Positions 1-9,013 of a stretch of 49,939 bases of DNA are shown one piece after another. Source of the DNA: JACQFK01 sp964619955 (lineage in GTDB: Bacteria > Planctomycetota > MHYJ01 > JACPRB01); the NCBI GenBank assembly GCA_964619955.1, contig CAZUJF010000039.1, positions 1-49,939 on the forward strand, written 5' to 3'. A program made the position numbers and the translations under genes. Position 1 is the first letter of the stretch; every line of letters begins with the position of its first letter. The notes under the pieces are model-generated. The model was not told the origin of the DNA. It did not search any database and worked only from the letters and a program-made list of their open reading frames with translations.

Positions 1-238
1 GTTCCTTTCAGGAGAAGGGGACGAGACGATTGAAGCCGCAGTCGCTGCAGCGGACGCGCACGAACCCGTTCTGCAGGATGCCGCAGCCCAGGAATCTCCG
101 AAACGTCTGGCGTACATAACGCGGCAGGCCGCCCCCGCGCTCCCCGGTGGCCTGCAGGAACGTCTCGAGGTTCTCCTGCACGATCTGATACAGCAGGGTC
201 TTCTCGGGCTCGTGCCGGACGTAGCGTGCCGCGACCAT
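1..238 (-). pseudogene. IS91-family transposase, N-terminal fragment with nonsense codon
   Basis: The first 76 codons read as the N-terminal zinc-binding region of IS91/IS801-type transposases: the LLYQIVQENLETFL helix, GGGLPRYVRQTFRRFLGCGI and a CSDC zinc motif. In this family the next residues are usually F-S-C-K-G-R with another zinc-binding Cys. Here the frame reads F-S-stop-K-E: a TGA at 8-10 (complement) stands where the Cys codon is expected and the following Lys is kept. I infer a TGC to TGA nonsense mutation, so a dead copy. The rest of the gene lies left of the window. Start taken as ATG at 238. Confidence 0.7.
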
Positions 239-294
239 GAGCCGACCCAGCGCAAGCGGCGTGCCAGCGAAGCTCCCCAGTAGACGGCCGTAGG

Positions 295-355
295 GGGCCC
301 ATGACGACGTTACGTGGCGTAACGTGACGTTACGTTTTGAAACGTGTCAGGGCCC
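295..355. repeat. Nested palindrome cluster beside the IS91 fragment
   Basis: GGGCCCATGAC (295-305) and GTCAGGGCCC (346-355) form an imperfect outer inverted repeat. Inside are ACGTTACG at 307-314 and again at 327-334, and CGTAACGT at 318-325, making overlapping perfect palindromes (8-3-8 and 8-1-8), plus ACGTTT-TG-AAACGT at 332-345. It lies upstream of the transposase fragment and before the 400-1467 gene. It could be the transposon end next to the transposase start (terIS-like) or a repressor-binding cluster. The symmetry is seen; the role is not known. Confidence 0.5.
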
Positions 356-399
356 TGCCCCCCCAAATCCCCTTGACGCGCCCGAGCACTTGAGGCCTC

Positions 400-1467
400 A
401 TGGCCCGCATGCCGCCCCCGGGACCCTGGATCCATAGCCGGCGCTGGGACCTCACCTGGATGGTCGGGACCGCGCTCATCGTCCCCCTCGGCGTCCTCCT
501 CGTCCAGGCGGGGCTGCCCGCCGATGCCGTCAACCTCGGCGTCACCGCCCTCGTCGGCGGCCCCCACCTCTTCGCCACGTTCCTCACCACCTACGCCGAC
601 CCCCGCTTCCGCCGCGCCCACGGCCGCGCCCTGCTCGTCATCACGGTCCTCGTCCCCGCGCTCGTCGTCTGGCTCGCCGCCACGCGCTTCCAGGTCCTCC
701 TCAGCCTCTTCATCTTCTGGGCCTCCCTCCACGTCCTCCAGCAGAACGCCTACCTCACCGACGTCTACCGCCGCAAGGACGCCCGGCGCGAACCGCCCCT
801 CTCGCGCGGCATCGACCTCGGCCTCCTCTTCGTCTCCATGTACCCCATCGCCGCCTACAAACTCGTCCACGACGACTTCCGCCTCGGCGAGGTCCCGATC
901 CTCATCCCGGACTTCGTCAAGTTCGAGGCCACCCCCTGGATCGTGGCCGGCGCCTTCGCGCTGCTCGCCCTCGCGTGGATCGTGAAGTCGCTTCGCGAAC
1001 GGCGCGCGGGGATCCTCAACAAACCCAAGACGCTGCTCATCGCCGTGACCTGCACGATCGCGTTCCTCGTGCCCGCCGCCGCGGGCGGACGCCGCCTCGA
1101 GGTGGCCTTCCAGGCCGTCAACGCCTGGCACTCCGTCCAGTACCTCGCGATGGCCTGGCTGCTGCTCAAGCTGCGCAGGGAGCGCGGCCTTCAGGAATCC
1201 GCCTTCGTGGCGGCGCTCAGCGGACCCGGCCGCGCGACCTGGAGGTTTTACGGCCTGCTCTTCCTCTTCACCGCCGCCCTGCTCGGCGGCATCGCCGCGC
1301 TCGCCGCGTGGCGCCCCGTGAACCTTTCCACCGACCAGTACTACTACATGAGCGTGCTCTCCGCCCTGCTCATCCATTACACGCTCGACTCCTGGCTCTT
1401 CTTCGCGGCCGCGCGCCCCGGCGCCAGGCCCGACGAACTCGCCCTCGCCGCCCCCTTCCCCGGCTAG
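400..1467 (+). CDS. Polytopic membrane protein with intramembrane histidines
   Basis: 355 residues with about eight to nine hydrophobic segments and no signal peptide. I do not recognise a named family. Histidines sit at or in the membrane segments in four places: GGPHLFATF, WASLHVLQQN, AWHSVQYLA and LIHYTLDSW. That pattern resembles membrane enzymes that bind metal or haem through His, but this is inference. The start is ATG at 400, with GAGG at 392-395. The gene ends 35 bp before the sigma factor and runs in the same direction; whether they share a transcript is unclear. Confidence 0.75.
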   Translation: MARMPPPGPWIHSRRWDLTWMVGTALIVPLGVLLVQAGLPADAVNLGVTALVGGPHLFATFLTTYADPRFRRAHGRALLVITVLVPALVVWLAATRFQVLLSLFIFWASLHVLQQNAYLTDVYRRKDARREPPLSRGIDLGLLFVSMYPIAAYKLVHDDFRLGEVPILIPDFVKFEATPWIVAGAFALLALAWIVKSLRERRAGILNKPKTLLIAVTCTIAFLVPAAAGGRRLEVAFQAVNAWHSVQYLAMAWLLLKLRRERGLQESAFVAALSGPGRATWRFYGLLFLFTAALLGGIAALAAWRPVNLSTDQYYYMSVLSALLIHYTLDSWLFFAAARPGARPDELALAAPFPG

Positions 1468-1502
1468 GTCGATTTTCCCGCCGAACTTTTCTCGAGGATG
1501 CC

Positions 1503-2078
1503 GTGTCCGAACCGGTGGAACGAGCGATGGCGGGGGACGACGACGAGGTCCTGGTCCAACGGCACCTCGACGGCGACCCCGACGCCTTCCGCCTGCTCTA
1601 TGAAAAGTACGGCGACAGGGTCTTCGCGACCGCGTACCGGGTGCTCGGGGAGCACCATGCGGCCGCCGACCTCGTGCAGGAGGTCTTCGTCAAGCTGCAC
1701 CGCGACCTGGCCTCGTTCAAGTTCGAGAGCCGCTTTTCGACCTGGCTCTTCCGCGTGGCCGTCAACCACGCGCTCAACCGGGTCAGCGAGGGCAGCCGGC
1801 ACGCGCGCATCCACGAGAAGATCCTGCGGGACGGCCGGGGCGACATCGGCGGCACGCGCGAGGGGCGCCCGCTCGACGACGAGATCCAGGCCGCCCTGCA
1901 GCAGCTGTCGCCGAAGCTCCGCGTGGTCATCAGCCTCCGGTACCTCGACGGTCTCTCCTATGAGGAGATCGCCGAGGTCCTGGACCTCTCGCTGGGGACG
2001 GTGAAGTCGCGCCTGTTCCTCGCGCATGAGACCCTGAGACCGTTGTTGAAAGACGTGTTGTTGGAAGGACCCGAATGA
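1503..2078 (+). CDS. ECF-type RNA polymerase sigma factor
   Basis: 191 residues from GTG 1503, which has GAGG at 1494-1497, five bases upstream; ATG 1527 is a possible alternative. Region 2 is visible as DAFRLLYEKYGDRVFATAYR and AADLVQEVFVKLHRDL, and region 4 as YLDGLSYEEIAEVLDLSLGTVKSRL. Its stop overlaps the anti-sigma start (ATGA at 2075-2078), so the two are translationally coupled. A GAACTT hexamer at 1483-1488 resembles a sigma-E type -35 and could mean self-regulation, but a matching -10 would fall in the start of the gene. Likely directs an envelope-stress regulon, given the next three genes. Confidence 0.9.
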   Translation: MSEPVERAMAGDDDEVLVQRHLDGDPDAFRLLYEKYGDRVFATAYRVLGEHHAAADLVQEVFVKLHRDLASFKFESRFSTWLFRVAVNHALNRVSEGSRHARIHEKILRDGRGDIGGTREGRPLDDEIQAALQQLSPKLRVVISLRYLDGLSYEEIAEVLDLSLGTVKSRLFLAHETLRPLLKDVLLEGPE

Positions 2079-2506
2079 ACTGCGAGCAGTTCCGAGACGC
2101 CCTCTTCGAGACGCTGAGGGGCCGCCCCGCCGGGGACGGCTTCGAGGCGCACCGCTCGTCATGCGCCGCCTGCGCGCGCGTGCAGGCGGACATCGCGGCG
2201 AACGAGCGCGTGCTGCGCGGCGCGAGCTCGCCGAAGGCGCCGCCCGAAGTCTGGGCCGCCATCGCGCGGGCGGTGGAGTCCGGCCGCGTCGCCCCGTTCC
2301 GTCGCGCCCGCTTCGCCGCCGTCGCGGCGATCGCGGCCGGTCTGCTGCTCGCCCTGGCGCTGCTGGCGCCGGCGCCCTCCAAGCCCAAACTCGACGTGGT
2401 CTTCATGGAGGTCCGCCCCGAGACGCGGCAGGTCTTCCAGTCCTTCCTCCCCCGCTACGAGGGTTCCGGAGGCCTGCTGGCGAGCGCCGGCGGCTTCGAT
2501 CGCTGA
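2075..2506 (+). CDS. Anti-sigma factor, zinc-finger type, single membrane span
   Basis: 143 residues. The N-terminal domain begins MNCEQFRDALFETL and carries the H-x3-C-x2-C signature (AHRSSCAACA, about residues 28-37) of ZAS-type anti-sigma factors that hold ECF sigma factors. One hydrophobic span (AAVAAIAAGLLLALALLAP) follows at about residues 78-98, leaving a short periplasmic tail. Cognate to the sigma factor whose stop it overlaps. The RseB-like gene starts one base after its stop, so the set reads as sigma, anti-sigma and a periplasmic modulator. No cognate site-1 or site-2 protease gene is in the window. Confidence 0.85.
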   Translation: MNCEQFRDALFETLRGRPAGDGFEAHRSSCAACARVQADIAANERVLRGASSPKAPPEVWAAIARAVESGRVAPFRRARFAAVAAIAAGLLLALALLAPAPSKPKLDVVFMEVRPETRQVFQSFLPRYEGSGGLLASAGGFDR

Positions 2507-2507
2507 G

Positions 2508-3572
2508 ATGAGCCGCCGCGTCGTCCTGAGCTGCGCCGCGTTCGTGGTCGCCACGGGCGCCATCGCGTGGGGCGTGCGCGAGGATGCGCGGGTCTCCCGC
2601 CTCTCCGAAGTGCTGCGCGCCGTGGATGCCGCGGAGGATGCGGGGAGCTACAGCGGCGTGCGCAAGATGTCGTTCGGGACGGACGGCATCCGGATGCGCG
2701 TCTGGTCGAAGGACGCGCAAAAGCGGATGGAGCCGGTCGGCGGGATGCCGGGGCCCCGCTCCCGCATGCCGATGCTGGACGGGCTGTCCTTCTTCCTGAA
2801 GCCGGAACCGGGGTTCGGGCGCCGCACGGAACGCGAGCGGCAGCTGACGCTGAGAAACTACGATCTCGTCGCGACGGGACACGACACGGTGGCGGGCCGC
2901 GCGGCGGAAACCTGGGAGCTGCGCCCCCGGCACGCGGGCCGCGGCAGCTACCGCACCGCGGTGGACGTGGAGCGCCGGCTGCTGCTGTCCATCGAGGCGC
3001 TGCGCGGGGACGCGCCCCTCTTCTCGATGCGCTTCGAGGAGATCGCGTTCGACGTCCCCTTCCCCGAACGCGGGGCCCCGGGCGGCGGACGGCGCCGTCC
3101 GGACTGGCTGAAAGTGGAGCGGGAGTCGACGCCCCCCGCGCGGCTGACGGAGCGCGCCGGGTTCCCGGTCTGGATGCCGGCGTGGATCCCGCCGGGCTTC
3201 GAGCTGCGCGAATCGGAGCTGATCCGGATCCGGCCGGGCATCAGCGCGGAGATGAAGGAGGCGGTGAAGCGCATGAGCCCCTTCCCCGTCCCGAACTTCG
3301 ATGCGGCGGTGGTGAAGGTGTCGTATACGGACGGCCTGGCCTTCCTCGCCTTCGTCGAGGTGGCCGCGTCCTCGGAGCTGTGGAAATTCGTGAAGAAGCT
3401 GATCCCGGCGGGCGCCCCGGAGGCGCCGGCCGGCAAGGTCGTGGCGCGGAAGTTTCCCGACCGCGGCGGGGCCGCCTACCTCCTCGAGCTCGGGGAGTCG
3501 GTGGTCTTCGTGGCCGGGAACGCCGCGCCGGACGAGATGGAGTCGATGATTCGTACGTTTGAACGGAGGTAG
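2508..3572 (+). CDS. RseB/MucB-like periplasmic regulator of the anti-sigma factor
   Basis: 354 residues with an N-terminal membrane anchor or signal (RRVVLSCAAFVVATGAIAWG). The N-terminal half looks like a LolA/RseB beta-sheet fold (YSGVRKMSFGTDGIRMRVWS, then VAGRAAETWELRPR). The C-terminal half has FPVWMPAWIPPGFELRESEL, typical of the small RseB domain that begins with a 'P.W.P.GF' turn, and ends with a beta-rich part (VSYTDGLAFLAFVEV). RseB-type proteins bind the periplasmic part of the anti-sigma factor and protect it from proteolysis. The position directly after the anti-sigma gene fits. The family call rests on pattern and context. Confidence 0.65.
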   Translation: MSRRVVLSCAAFVVATGAIAWGVREDARVSRLSEVLRAVDAAEDAGSYSGVRKMSFGTDGIRMRVWSKDAQKRMEPVGGMPGPRSRMPMLDGLSFFLKPEPGFGRRTERERQLTLRNYDLVATGHDTVAGRAAETWELRPRHAGRGSYRTAVDVERRLLLSIEALRGDAPLFSMRFEEIAFDVPFPERGAPGGGRRRPDWLKVERESTPPARLTERAGFPVWMPAWIPPGFELRESELIRIRPGISAEMKEAVKRMSPFPVPNFDAAVVKVSYTDGLAFLAFVEVAASSELWKFVKKLIPAGAPEAPAGKVVARKFPDRGGAAYLLELGESVVFVAGNAAPDEMESMIRTFERR

Positions 3573-3575
3573 ACG

Positions 3576-4535
3576 ATGCGCAGCCTGTTCGCTTTCCTGG
3601 TCCTCGCCTCGCCGCTCGCGGCGCAGCAGGACAACCGCGGCACGGACTTCATGGTGAACCGCCTCAAGGAGCGGCTGGGCCTCACGGAGGAGCAGACCGC
3701 GAAGGTGAAGGAGATCCTCGCCAAGGAGGAGGAGTCCCGCGTCGCGAAGATGAACGAGCTGCTCAACGACGAGCAGAAGAAGAAATACGAGGAGCTGCGC
3801 GCGCAGGGCGGTCGGGGCGCCGGCGGCCGCGGCGGGTTCGGCGGTTTCGGGGGCGGCCAGGGAGGCCGCGGCCCCGGGCAGTTCAGCATGGACGACCTCA
3901 AGCGCGAGCTGTCGCTCAGCGACGAGCAGATCGGGAAGATCAAGCCGCTGGTCGACGATTTCGGCGCGCAGGTTCAGAAGCGCATGGAGGAGCTGCGCAC
4001 GAGCGGCTTCCAGGGGCTGAACCTCGGCGAGGAGATGAGCAAGGGCCAGGAGGCCATGAAGCAGCTCGCGGAGAAGGTGAAGGCGCACCTGAACGACGAG
4101 CAGAAGACCAAGCTCGACGGCATCATGGAGCGCATGACCGGCTGGATGCGCATGATCCCCCAGATGCTCGGCCAGCGCCAGGGCGGCACGCCGACGGGGG
4201 CGACGCGCCTCAGCGTGGAAGCCGCGGTCGCGAAGGCGATGGACGCGCTCAAGATCGAGAAGGACGACGAACGCAGCGCGGTGCGCGAGCTCGTGGAGAA
4301 GGTCGTCCGCGCCCAGTATGCGCTCGAGGACGCCGTGAAGGCGGCCCGCAGCCGCCTCGGCGAAGCCTCACGCGACCGGGACCTTTCCGACGCCGCGGTC
4401 GAGGACCGCATCAAGGAATCCATCGAGGAGCGCCGCAAGCTGGAGCGCGCGTTGTCCGAGCTCCAGAAGCAGCTCGCCGACGTGGTGAGTTCCCGGCAGG
4501 AGCTGGAGCTGATGGCCCAGGGGATCCTCAAGTAA
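3576..4535 (+). CDS. LTXXQ/Spy-like periplasmic helical protein
   Basis: 319 residues with a signal peptide (MRSLFAFLVLASPLAAQQ). Charged helices repeat an L-T/S-x-E/D-Q pattern: LGLTEEQTAKVKEIL near residue 32, LSLSDEQIGKIKPL near 112, and LNDEQKKKYEELR and LNDEQKTKLDGIM. A Gly/Arg-rich stretch (about residues 78-104) separates the first two units, and a long coiled coil ends the protein. Spy, CpxP, ZraP and CnrX proteins of this type are periplasmic chaperones or stress sensors. It has a GGAGG ribosome site and is the last gene before the terminator at 4577-4626, so it probably belongs to the sigma operon as a target or a sensor. Confidence 0.75.
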   Translation: MRSLFAFLVLASPLAAQQDNRGTDFMVNRLKERLGLTEEQTAKVKEILAKEEESRVAKMNELLNDEQKKKYEELRAQGGRGAGGRGGFGGFGGGQGGRGPGQFSMDDLKRELSLSDEQIGKIKPLVDDFGAQVQKRMEELRTSGFQGLNLGEEMSKGQEAMKQLAEKVKAHLNDEQKTKLDGIMERMTGWMRMIPQMLGQRQGGTPTGATRLSVEAAVAKAMDALKIEKDDERSAVRELVEKVVRAQYALEDAVKAARSRLGEASRDRDLSDAAVEDRIKESIEERRKLERALSELQKQLADVVSSRQELELMAQGILK

Positions 4536-4576
4536 TCCGGGAAGATTCCGCGTCCGGAGCCTCTAATGTGCAGGAA

Positions 4577-4626
4577 AGCCGCCCGGGAGAGCGGTCGACA
4601 CGGGCTCCCCGGGCGGCTGCTTTTTT
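4577..4626 (+). terminator. Strong intrinsic terminator between the sigma operon and gspE
   Basis: AGCCGCCCGGGAG (4577-4589) pairs with CTCCCCGGGCGGCT (4605-4618), with one bulged G. Two bases later comes a run of six T (4621-4626). The gspE start codon lies only 13 bases after the T run. Confidence 0.9.
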
Positions 4627-4639
4627 CGAACGAACGACT

Positions 4640-6316
<1,677 letters not shown>

Positions 6317-6416
6317 GAAAGGCGACAGGCGTGAGGCGAAAGAGGCAGGCGGGAGGCGCAAGGCGTGGCGCGGGGATGCTCCCCGCCCATCGCCTTTCGT
6401 CCATCGCCTTCGACTG
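6317..6416 (+). other. gspE-gspF spacer with AGGCG repeats and a small hairpin
   Basis: This 100-bp gap is unusual in an otherwise overlapping operon. It holds at least four AGGCG units in a purine-rich stretch (6321-6366), a hairpin GCGGGG-ATGCT-CCCCGC (6370-6386) and two CATCGCCTT copies (6388-6410). No Shine-Dalgarno sequence precedes gspF. It may be a low-complexity insertion or a post-transcriptional control region; no gene is seen. Confidence 0.5.
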
Positions 6417-7643
6417 ATGCCACAGTTTGCCTACAAGGCGAAATCGGCCGACGGCAACGTCGTCTCGGGGACGCTGCAGGCGGAGTCGGAGCGCTCGGCG
6501 CTCGATTCGCTGGGGCGCATGGGCGTGTTCCCGCTGGAAATCGCATCGTCGCAGGAAGCCGCGTCCAAAGGCAGCGCGGGCGAAGTGGCGCCGCGGCGCG
6601 TGTCCCGCCGCATCGGTTCGGGCGACCTCGCGCTGGTGACGCGGCAGCTGGCGGACCTGCTTCGGGCGGGCGTGCCGCTGAACCGTGCGCTGCGGATCCT
6701 GTCCGAGCAGACCTCCAACCTGGATCTGTCGAACACGCTCGCGGACATCGAGAAGCAGATCTCCGGCGGCGCGACGCTGCATGAAGCGCTCGCCCGGCAT
6801 CCGAAGGTCTTCCCCGGGCTCTTCGTGAGCATGGTGCGCGCGGGCGAGACGGGCGGCTTCCTGGAAGACTGCCTGCTGCGGCTCGCGATCTTCATCGAGA
6901 AGGACCAGGAGCTCAAGAGCCGCGTGGCCTCGGCGCTCGCCTATCCGGTGCTCCTCATCGTGATCGGCGCGGGCGCGATCGGGTTTCTCATGGTCTTCTT
7001 CATCCCGCGCTTCAGCGAGATCTTCAAGAAGATGGGCGACAACCTCCCCCTCCCCACGCAGATCGTGATGTCGACCTCCTATTTCTTCCGGGACCAGTGG
7101 ATCTTCGTGCTGCTGGGGGTGGTCGCGCTCGCCCTCGGCTGGAACCGCCTCTCGGCGACGCTCGGGGGCCGCCGGGTCATCGACCGCGTCAAGGTGCGCC
7201 TGCCGCTCTTCGGGGACATCGTCCGGAAGAACGCCGTCTCGCGCTTCACGCGCACGCTCGGCACGCTGCTCAAGAGCGGCGTGCCCATCCTGGGGGCGCT
7301 CTCGATCTCGAAGGAGGCGATGGGCAACCGGGTGCTGCAGGACGACATCGACGAGGCCTCCGCGGGCGTCAAGCAGGGCCGCAGCCTGGCCGAGATCCTG
7401 CGGAACTCGCGCACCTTCCCCCGCATGGTGGTGGACATGATCGCCGTCGGGGAGGAGAGCGGCAACCTGGACGAGGTGCTCGTCAACATCGCGGAATCGT
7501 TCGATATCCAGGTGGAGCGGGCGGTGCGCGTCTTCGTCGCGCTCTTCGAGCCCGCGCTCCTGCTGTTCATGGCGGCGCTGGTCGGGTTCATCGTGATCTC
7601 GATGCTGCTGCCCGTGTTCAGTCTGTCCAGCATGATCAAATAG
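6417..7643 (+). CDS. gspF: Type II secretion inner-membrane platform protein GspF
   Basis: 408 residues beginning MPQFAYKAKSADGNVVSGTL, the usual GspF/PilC opening. It contains two repeated T2SSF domains: DLALVTRQLADLLRAGVPLN with GGFLEDCLLRLA, and later SRFTRTLGTLLKSGVPILGA with GNLDEVLVNIAE. Three membrane spans include YPVLLIVIGAGAIGFLMVFF and the C-terminal PALLLFMAALVGFIVISMLL. It is the inner-membrane platform that couples GspE to pseudopilin polymerisation. The length matches the family. The start ATG 6417 lacks a clear ribosome-binding site. Confidence 0.95.
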   Translation: MPQFAYKAKSADGNVVSGTLQAESERSALDSLGRMGVFPLEIASSQEAASKGSAGEVAPRRVSRRIGSGDLALVTRQLADLLRAGVPLNRALRILSEQTSNLDLSNTLADIEKQISGGATLHEALARHPKVFPGLFVSMVRAGETGGFLEDCLLRLAIFIEKDQELKSRVASALAYPVLLIVIGAGAIGFLMVFFIPRFSEIFKKMGDNLPLPTQIVMSTSYFFRDQWIFVLLGVVALALGWNRLSATLGGRRVIDRVKVRLPLFGDIVRKNAVSRFTRTLGTLLKSGVPILGALSISKEAMGNRVLQDDIDEASAGVKQGRSLAEILRNSRTFPRMVVDMIAVGEESGNLDEVLVNIAESFDIQVERAVRVFVALFEPALLLFMAALVGFIVISMLLPVFSLSSMIK

Positions 7644-7655
7644 AAGGAGAGACCC

Positions 7656-8087
7656 ATGAAGATCCGTTCCTCCCGCCGGCGCGCCCAGGGCTTCACGCTG
7701 ATCGAGCTGCTGCTCGTGGTCGTCATCATCGGCATCCTGGCCGCCATCGTGGTGCCCAAGCTGACGGGGCGCTCCGAGGATGCGCGCATCGCGGCCGCGA
7801 AGGCGGACATCAAGTCGCTGAGCTCCGCGCTGAACGCGTACGAGATCGACAACGGGCGGCATCCGCTCTCCGCGCAGGGTTTGGCGGCGCTGATCGTGAA
7901 GCCCGCCACCCCGCCGGAACCCAAGAGCTGGAAGGGGCCCTACATCGACGCGACGGAGCTGCCGAAGGATCCCTGGGGGGCCGAATACCAGTACCTCTGC
8001 CCGGGCTCCAAGAACACGGCGGGTTTCGACCTCTACTCCGCGGGGCCGGACGGCCAGCCGGGCAACGAGGACGACATCTCGAAGTAG
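7656..8087 (+). CDS. gspG: Major pseudopilin GspG
   Basis: 143 residues. The prepilin leader RRRAQG is cut before FTLIELLLVVVIIGILAA, with Glu at mature position 5. The C-terminal part carries the GspG core (LSSALNAYEIDNGRHPLSAQ) and a calcium loop (SAGPDGQPGNEDDI). It is the main subunit of the periplasmic pseudopilus. A GGAGA ribosome site precedes ATG 7656. The prepilin peptidase (GspO) needed to process it is not in the window. Confidence 0.95.
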   Translation: MKIRSSRRRAQGFTLIELLLVVVIIGILAAIVVPKLTGRSEDARIAAAKADIKSLSSALNAYEIDNGRHPLSAQGLAALIVKPATPPEPKSWKGPYIDATELPKDPWGAEYQYLCPGSKNTAGFDLYSAGPDGQPGNEDDISK

Positions 8088-8093
8088 GCGGGG

Positions 8094-8615
8094 ATGAAGA
8101 AGCGTCGCGCGCGGGCCCGGGGCTTCACGCTCATCGAGCTCATCCTCGTGATGGCGGTGCTGCTCGCCGTCTCGGCGGTGCTCGCCCCGCGCTTCTCGGA
8201 TTTTTTCCCGTCCCTGCAGGTCCGCAAGACCGCGGACCACCTCTTCGCCTGGGCGCGGAAGGCGCGGGCGGATGCGGCGGAGACCGGGGCGCGGCAGCGG
8301 CTCGTGGTGGACACCGAACGCAAGGTCTTCTGGATCGAGCGGGAACCGAAGCCCCTGAAGGAGCCCGGCAAGTTCGAGGCGCTCGGCGGCGGCTGGGTCG
8401 AGGAGGCGCTGCCGTCCGGCATGGACTTCGACGTCCTGGAGGGCTTCGAGACGGATCGCACCGACTCGAAGCGGCGCTACATCGAATTCTGGCCGGACGG
8501 GACCGCCACGGAGGCGGAGCTTGGGATCGCCAACGAACAGGGCGACCGCCGGATCATCAAGGTGCTCGCGGCGACGTCGAAGATCACGATCGAGAACCCG
8601 GCGGTGACTCCGTGA
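8094..8615 (+). CDS. gspH: Minor pseudopilin GspH
   Basis: 173 residues. The leader KKRRARARG is followed by FTLIELILVMAVLLAVSAVL. The body has the GspH-type pattern KTADHLFAWARKARADAAET, then beta strands (RQRLVVDTERKVFWIERE). It starts 6 bp after gspG and its stop overlaps the GTG start of gspI. It is a minor pseudopilin expected near the pseudopilus tip. Confidence 0.85.
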   Translation: MKKRRARARGFTLIELILVMAVLLAVSAVLAPRFSDFFPSLQVRKTADHLFAWARKARADAAETGARQRLVVDTERKVFWIEREPKPLKEPGKFEALGGGWVEEALPSGMDFDVLEGFETDRTDSKRRYIEFWPDGTATEAELGIANEQGDRRIIKVLAATSKITIENPAVTP

Positions 8616-9013
8616 GGCATCCTGCGGCCCTGGCCCGCCGTAGCCCGAAGGGCGAAGGCGGCTTCACCCTCATCGAGGTCCTGGTCGCCCTGGTCGTCGC
8701 GGTCGCGGCCATGTCTCTCGTCTCGCAGGGCCTCTCCACGGGCGCGCGGGCGTCGACGACGTCCCAGTTCACGACCCGGGCGGCCCTCTTCGCGCAGCGC
8801 ATCCTCACGGACCTGGAAAGCGGCGAACGCACGCTGGGGCAGTCGCAGTCGGGCAAATTCGAGGACGACGGCGACTTCAGCTGGGAGGCCCGCTCCGAGA
8901 CCCGGGAGCAGGGGCTCTACGACGTGACGATCACGATCAAATGGGAGGAGCGCTCGCAAAAGCGGGAGTTTGTGCTCAAGCGCCTCCTGCGGGAACGGAC
9001 GGCGGCGCCATGA
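8612..9013 (+). CDS. gspI: Minor pseudopilin GspI
   Basis: 133 residues from GTG 8612, which overlaps the gspH stop (GTGA). The leader RHPAALARRSPKGEGG precedes FTLIEVLVALVVAVAAMSLV. The body matches GspI in size and pattern (ALFAQRILTDLESGERTLGQ, YDVTITIKWEER). The leader is encoded by a 40-nt sequence that recurs without change in gspJ (see 8631-8670). GspI normally forms a tip complex with GspJ and GspK, and the ATGA overlap with gspJ fits equal production. Confidence 0.85.
   Translation: MRHPAALARRSPKGEGGFTLIEVLVALVVAVAAMSLVSQGLSTGARASTTSQFTTRAALFAQRILTDLESGERTLGQSQSGKFEDDGDFSWEARSETREQGLYDVTITIKWEERSQKREFVLKRLLRERTAAP
8631..8670 (+). repeat. 40-nt direct repeat, copy 1, in the gspI leader
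   Basis: Identical base for base to 9029-9068. It encodes L-A-R-R-S-P-K-G-E-G-G-F-T-L across the prepilin cleavage site. It contains an imperfect palindrome, CCGCC-gt-AGCCC and GGGCg-aa-GGCGG around a GAA loop, resembling REP-type elements. Confidence 0.9.

Noticed and set aside
8..10. Selenocysteine at the TGA that replaces a Cys codon in the IS91 fragment
   Set aside because: The following codon also departs from the family pattern and only seven bases remain in view, so no SECIS element can be judged. A nonsense mutation is simpler.
1483..1510. Sigma-E-like autoregulatory promoter (GAACTT with a TCCGA-like -10)
   Set aside because: The -10 would lie inside the gene after GTG 1503, and the match is short; kept only as a remark in the sigma factor entry.
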